Below, piece after piece: positions 3,860 through 5,346 of a stretch of 5,346 nucleotides of DNA (positions are counted from its first letter, which is position 1; every line of letters starts with the position of its first letter). This DNA comes from DASWIV01 sp036397475 (GTDB taxonomy: Bacteria > JAJVIF01 > JAPKYR01). A program made the translations under genes and the position numbers. The notes beneath the pieces were generated by a model that did not search any database, was not told the DNA's origin, and saw only the letters and a program-made list of their open reading frames with translations. The stretch is taken from positions 1 to 5,346 of the forward strand of contig DASWIV010000382.1 of the NCBI GenBank assembly GCA_036397475.1. Reading direction: 5' to 3'.

Positions 3860-5346
3860 GTGTCTATCGATGAGAATCATACGATAGTCGAGGCGAATCC
3901 TGTCAGGAACGTTCAGTTCCACCTCAATCTTGTGACATTCCTGGAAAATGCGCCGTGCATCAATTGCCTGAAAGTAAAAAACATACAATTTATATCCAGC
4001 GACAAACTTCAGGCCGACCTTGTCATCAATAATCCTTTTGTAGACAAGCTGAATTTTACCGGATTCGATGTCCGGGGCATTTTTATATCGGCAGGGGATT
4101 TCGAGTTCCCGCTGACTGGACGGAATGTTGCGATGACAGGTACATCGTTCAAGATGCTGAACCAGGACGGGTACACATCGATTTTTAATCCGACTGAGTT
4201 TCCAGATGGCCCGGGCCCGGACATTTTCACTTATTACAAGGGAAAATTCGCGACCAATGGGGTCTTTTCATCGACACTGATGCCGTATGTCGCGTACGAA
4301 TGGAGTAAGCCCAGGCGCATGTTCCTGCCGGGTGTCGAGAGCACAAGGACAGTTATATTGCAGCTTCCGGCGGGTCCGCTCCAGTTCGGCTATGCAGTCG
4401 ACTGCTCGTGGGCTCCAGCGGGTAAGCCGGTCGTAGATCCTGAAACAGATTTTCCCATAGAGGCAAACTGCTACGAAGCTTATAAAATTGAAGTGGATTC
4501 CGTCGACTCAATTTACGACGAAGCCGGGTCCACAGGCGATATATCGGTTACCGTATACGATCATCAGGGACTTGAGACCATTGAGAAAGTTGAAGTCGAA
4601 GTCCAGGGGTTAATGTCATCTCTTGCATCACTTTCATTTTCAACGACCGCTCCGGACGGTGGGCATACATTTTCAGGGACAATTACAAATCAGTCCGGGG
4701 CTGCGATCGGGGATTACCCTCTTCTTGTAAAAGTGACAGATTCAATAAGTGATCCGAATCTCGGAGAATTGGCAGCGTACGGATTGTCTGAGGTAAGTGT
4801 TGCGGCGACGCCCAAATCAGATCCGGTTGCCATCGGCAAAGCTGATCAAGTAGCGGTCCTCCCGGGTGTTGAGATCAATTTCCAGGATGATGGATCGTAC
4901 GACCCCGATGGCGGGGACATTGTGAAATACGAATGGGACTGGGAGAGCGATGGTACGTACGATACAGAAGGCGCAGAAGTAACTCATTCATGGAGCACTC
5001 CCGGGAATTACGATGTCCAGTTGAGAGTGACGGACGATGAAAACGCTACCGATACACTCGATGAAGCAATCCAGATTGAGATTTCGACCATTTATGATCC
5101 GGTGGCATATGCGCACATATATCCGCTGACACAATCCGCCGGGTACATGATCCAGTTCGACGATGCGTGGTCGTATGACCCGGATGGCGGCGCGATATCG
5201 TCGTACGAATGGGATTTTGATAATGATGGAATTTACGATGAAATGGGGAAATACACATCACATATTTTCGATACCGAGGGGGTTTACGAGGTCCAGATGA
5301 GGGTTACCGATGATGAAGGCGTGACAGATGAGCTGGATGAGCCAGT
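3860..5346 (+). CDS. Downstream open part of the PKD lipoprotein (possible separate gene call)
   Basis: This is the long open portion after the TAG, here started at the first plausible codon, GTG at 3860, and open at the right edge. It holds the beta-rich region and both PKD domains but no export signal. As a free-standing protein it would stay in the cytoplasm, which is unlikely for PKD domains; it is best read as the body of the lipoprotein beginning at 3686. It is listed because a gene caller obeying the TAG would report it. Composition and codon pattern match the part before the TAG. Confidence 0.5.
   Translation, partial: MSIDENHTIVEANPVRNVQFHLNLVTFLENAPCINCLKVKNIQFISSDKLQADLVINNPFVDKLNFTGFDVRGIFISAGDFEFPLTGRNVAMTGTSFKMLNQDGYTSIFNPTEFPDGPGPDIFTYYKGKFATNGVFSSTLMPYVAYEWSKPRRMFLPGVESTRTVILQLPAGPLQFGYAVDCSWAPAGKPVVDPETDFPIEANCYEAYKIEVDSVDSIYDEAGSTGDISVTVYDHQGLETIEKVEVEVQGLMSSLASLSFSTTAPDGGHTFSGTITNQSGAAIGDYPLLVKVTDSISDPNLGELAAYGLSEVSVAATPKSDPVAIGKADQVAVLPGVEINFQDDGSYDPDGGDIVKYEWDWESDGTYDTEGAEVTHSWSTPGNYDVQLRVTDDENATDTLDEAIQIEISTIYDPVAYAHIYPLTQSAGYMIQFDDAWSYDPDGGAISSYEWDFDNDGIYDEMGKYTSHIFDTEGVYEVQMRVTDDEGVTDELDEP
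4820..5346 (+). repeat. Tandem PKD domains in the lipoprotein
   Basis: Two Ig-like PKD repeats of about 85-90 residues lie in tandem. The first has SYDPDGG, then YEWDWESDGTYD (415-426), then YDVQLRVTDDE. The second has SYDPDGG, then YEWDFDNDGIYD (507-518), then YEVQMRVTDDEG, and is cut by the window edge. The W-D-[WF] core and the V-T-D-D-E end strand are PKD hallmarks. PKD domains are extracellular beta-sandwiches that mediate binding or act as spacers; acidic D-x-[ND]-DG stretches may bind Ca2+. More copies may follow beyond the window. Confidence 0.85.

Larger units (their letters stand above)
3686..5346 (+). pseudogene. PKD-domain surface lipoprotein, interrupted by an in-frame TAG and cut by the window edge
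   Basis: The frame has 553 codons to the window edge, with a single stop: TAG at codon 54 (3845-3847). Residues 1-19 are a lipoprotein signal peptide: Lys2, a hydrophobic core and a lipobox ending in F-L-G-C with Cys19 as the lipidated residue. Ser20 at +2 would favour the outer membrane if the cell is diderm. Residues 23-36 are an Asn/Pro/Gln-rich linker. Residues about 40-375 are a beta-rich region with C91-x-x-C94 and Cys240/Cys262. From memory, parts such as the GFWNVSID and TDFP-x-x-ANC-x-EAY stretches recur in unnamed PKD lipoproteins of uncultured bacteria. Two PKD domains follow (about 379-466 and 471 to the edge). Similar protein-like sequence on both sides of the TAG, with no frameshift, suggests a recent nonsense change (for example TGG to TAG), readthrough or a base error. 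Role unknown; probably cell-surface binding or adhesion. Confidence 0.75.

Noticed and set aside
3746..5261. Minus-strand open frames of 71-80 codons opposite the lipoprotein
   Set aside because: The plus frame shows a signal peptide and PKD motifs; the opposite frames have no ribosome site or recognisable motifs.

Overview
This is a chromosomal window from a bacterium that I cannot place to phylum. Base composition is mixed, roughly mid-40s percent GC by eye, with very AT-rich gene spacers. UvrB marks it as bacterial. The right-hand lipoprotein resembles, from memory, unnamed PKD-containing lipoproteins known mainly from uncultured bacterial lineages. The two genes whose stop codons are visible and intact both end in TAA.

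Left part (1-1204, minus strand): two tandem paralogous genes. The nearer copy is complete and encodes a STAS domain (SpoIIAA-like anti-sigma-factor antagonist fold) fused to a response-regulator receiver-like domain. The second copy runs off the left edge, with only its first 53 codons visible. These align without gaps to the complete copy at about 45% identity. Both carry Asn where SpoIIAA-type proteins have the conserved Asp before the phospho-Ser. The receiver also lacks the usual acidic pair and the positioned Lys, so phospho-signalling, if any, is non-canonical. The 238-bp spacer between them is AT-rich and full of inverted repeats, including a perfect 22-bp palindrome and a possible terminator.

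Middle (1205-3466, minus strand): a complete uvrB (nucleotide excision repair helicase) with all expected motifs and a long basic C-terminal tail. Between uvrB and the STAS-receiver gene lies a good sigma70-like promoter (TTGACT-N18-TATTAT) with a hairpin over the predicted transcription start, so the STAS-receiver gene probably has its own promoter.

Right part (3467-5346): a 219-bp divergent promoter region, then a plus-strand lipoprotein gene with a signal peptide, an N-terminal beta-rich region and at least two tandem PKD domains, running off the right edge. Codon 54 is an in-frame TAG, while the rest of the frame (almost 1.5 kb) is open and protein-like. It is therefore a fresh pseudogene, a readthrough case or a sequence error. 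A 13-bp element (AATGTGGTAAWAT) sits in the same orientation upstream of both divergent genes and probably contains their -10 regions.

No functional link between the DNA-repair gene and its neighbours is evident. I see no mobile element, CRISPR array, tRNA or rRNA, and no convincing new multi-gene system. The most notable items are the tandem STAS/degenerate-receiver paralogs with their palindromic spacer, and the amber-interrupted lipoprotein.
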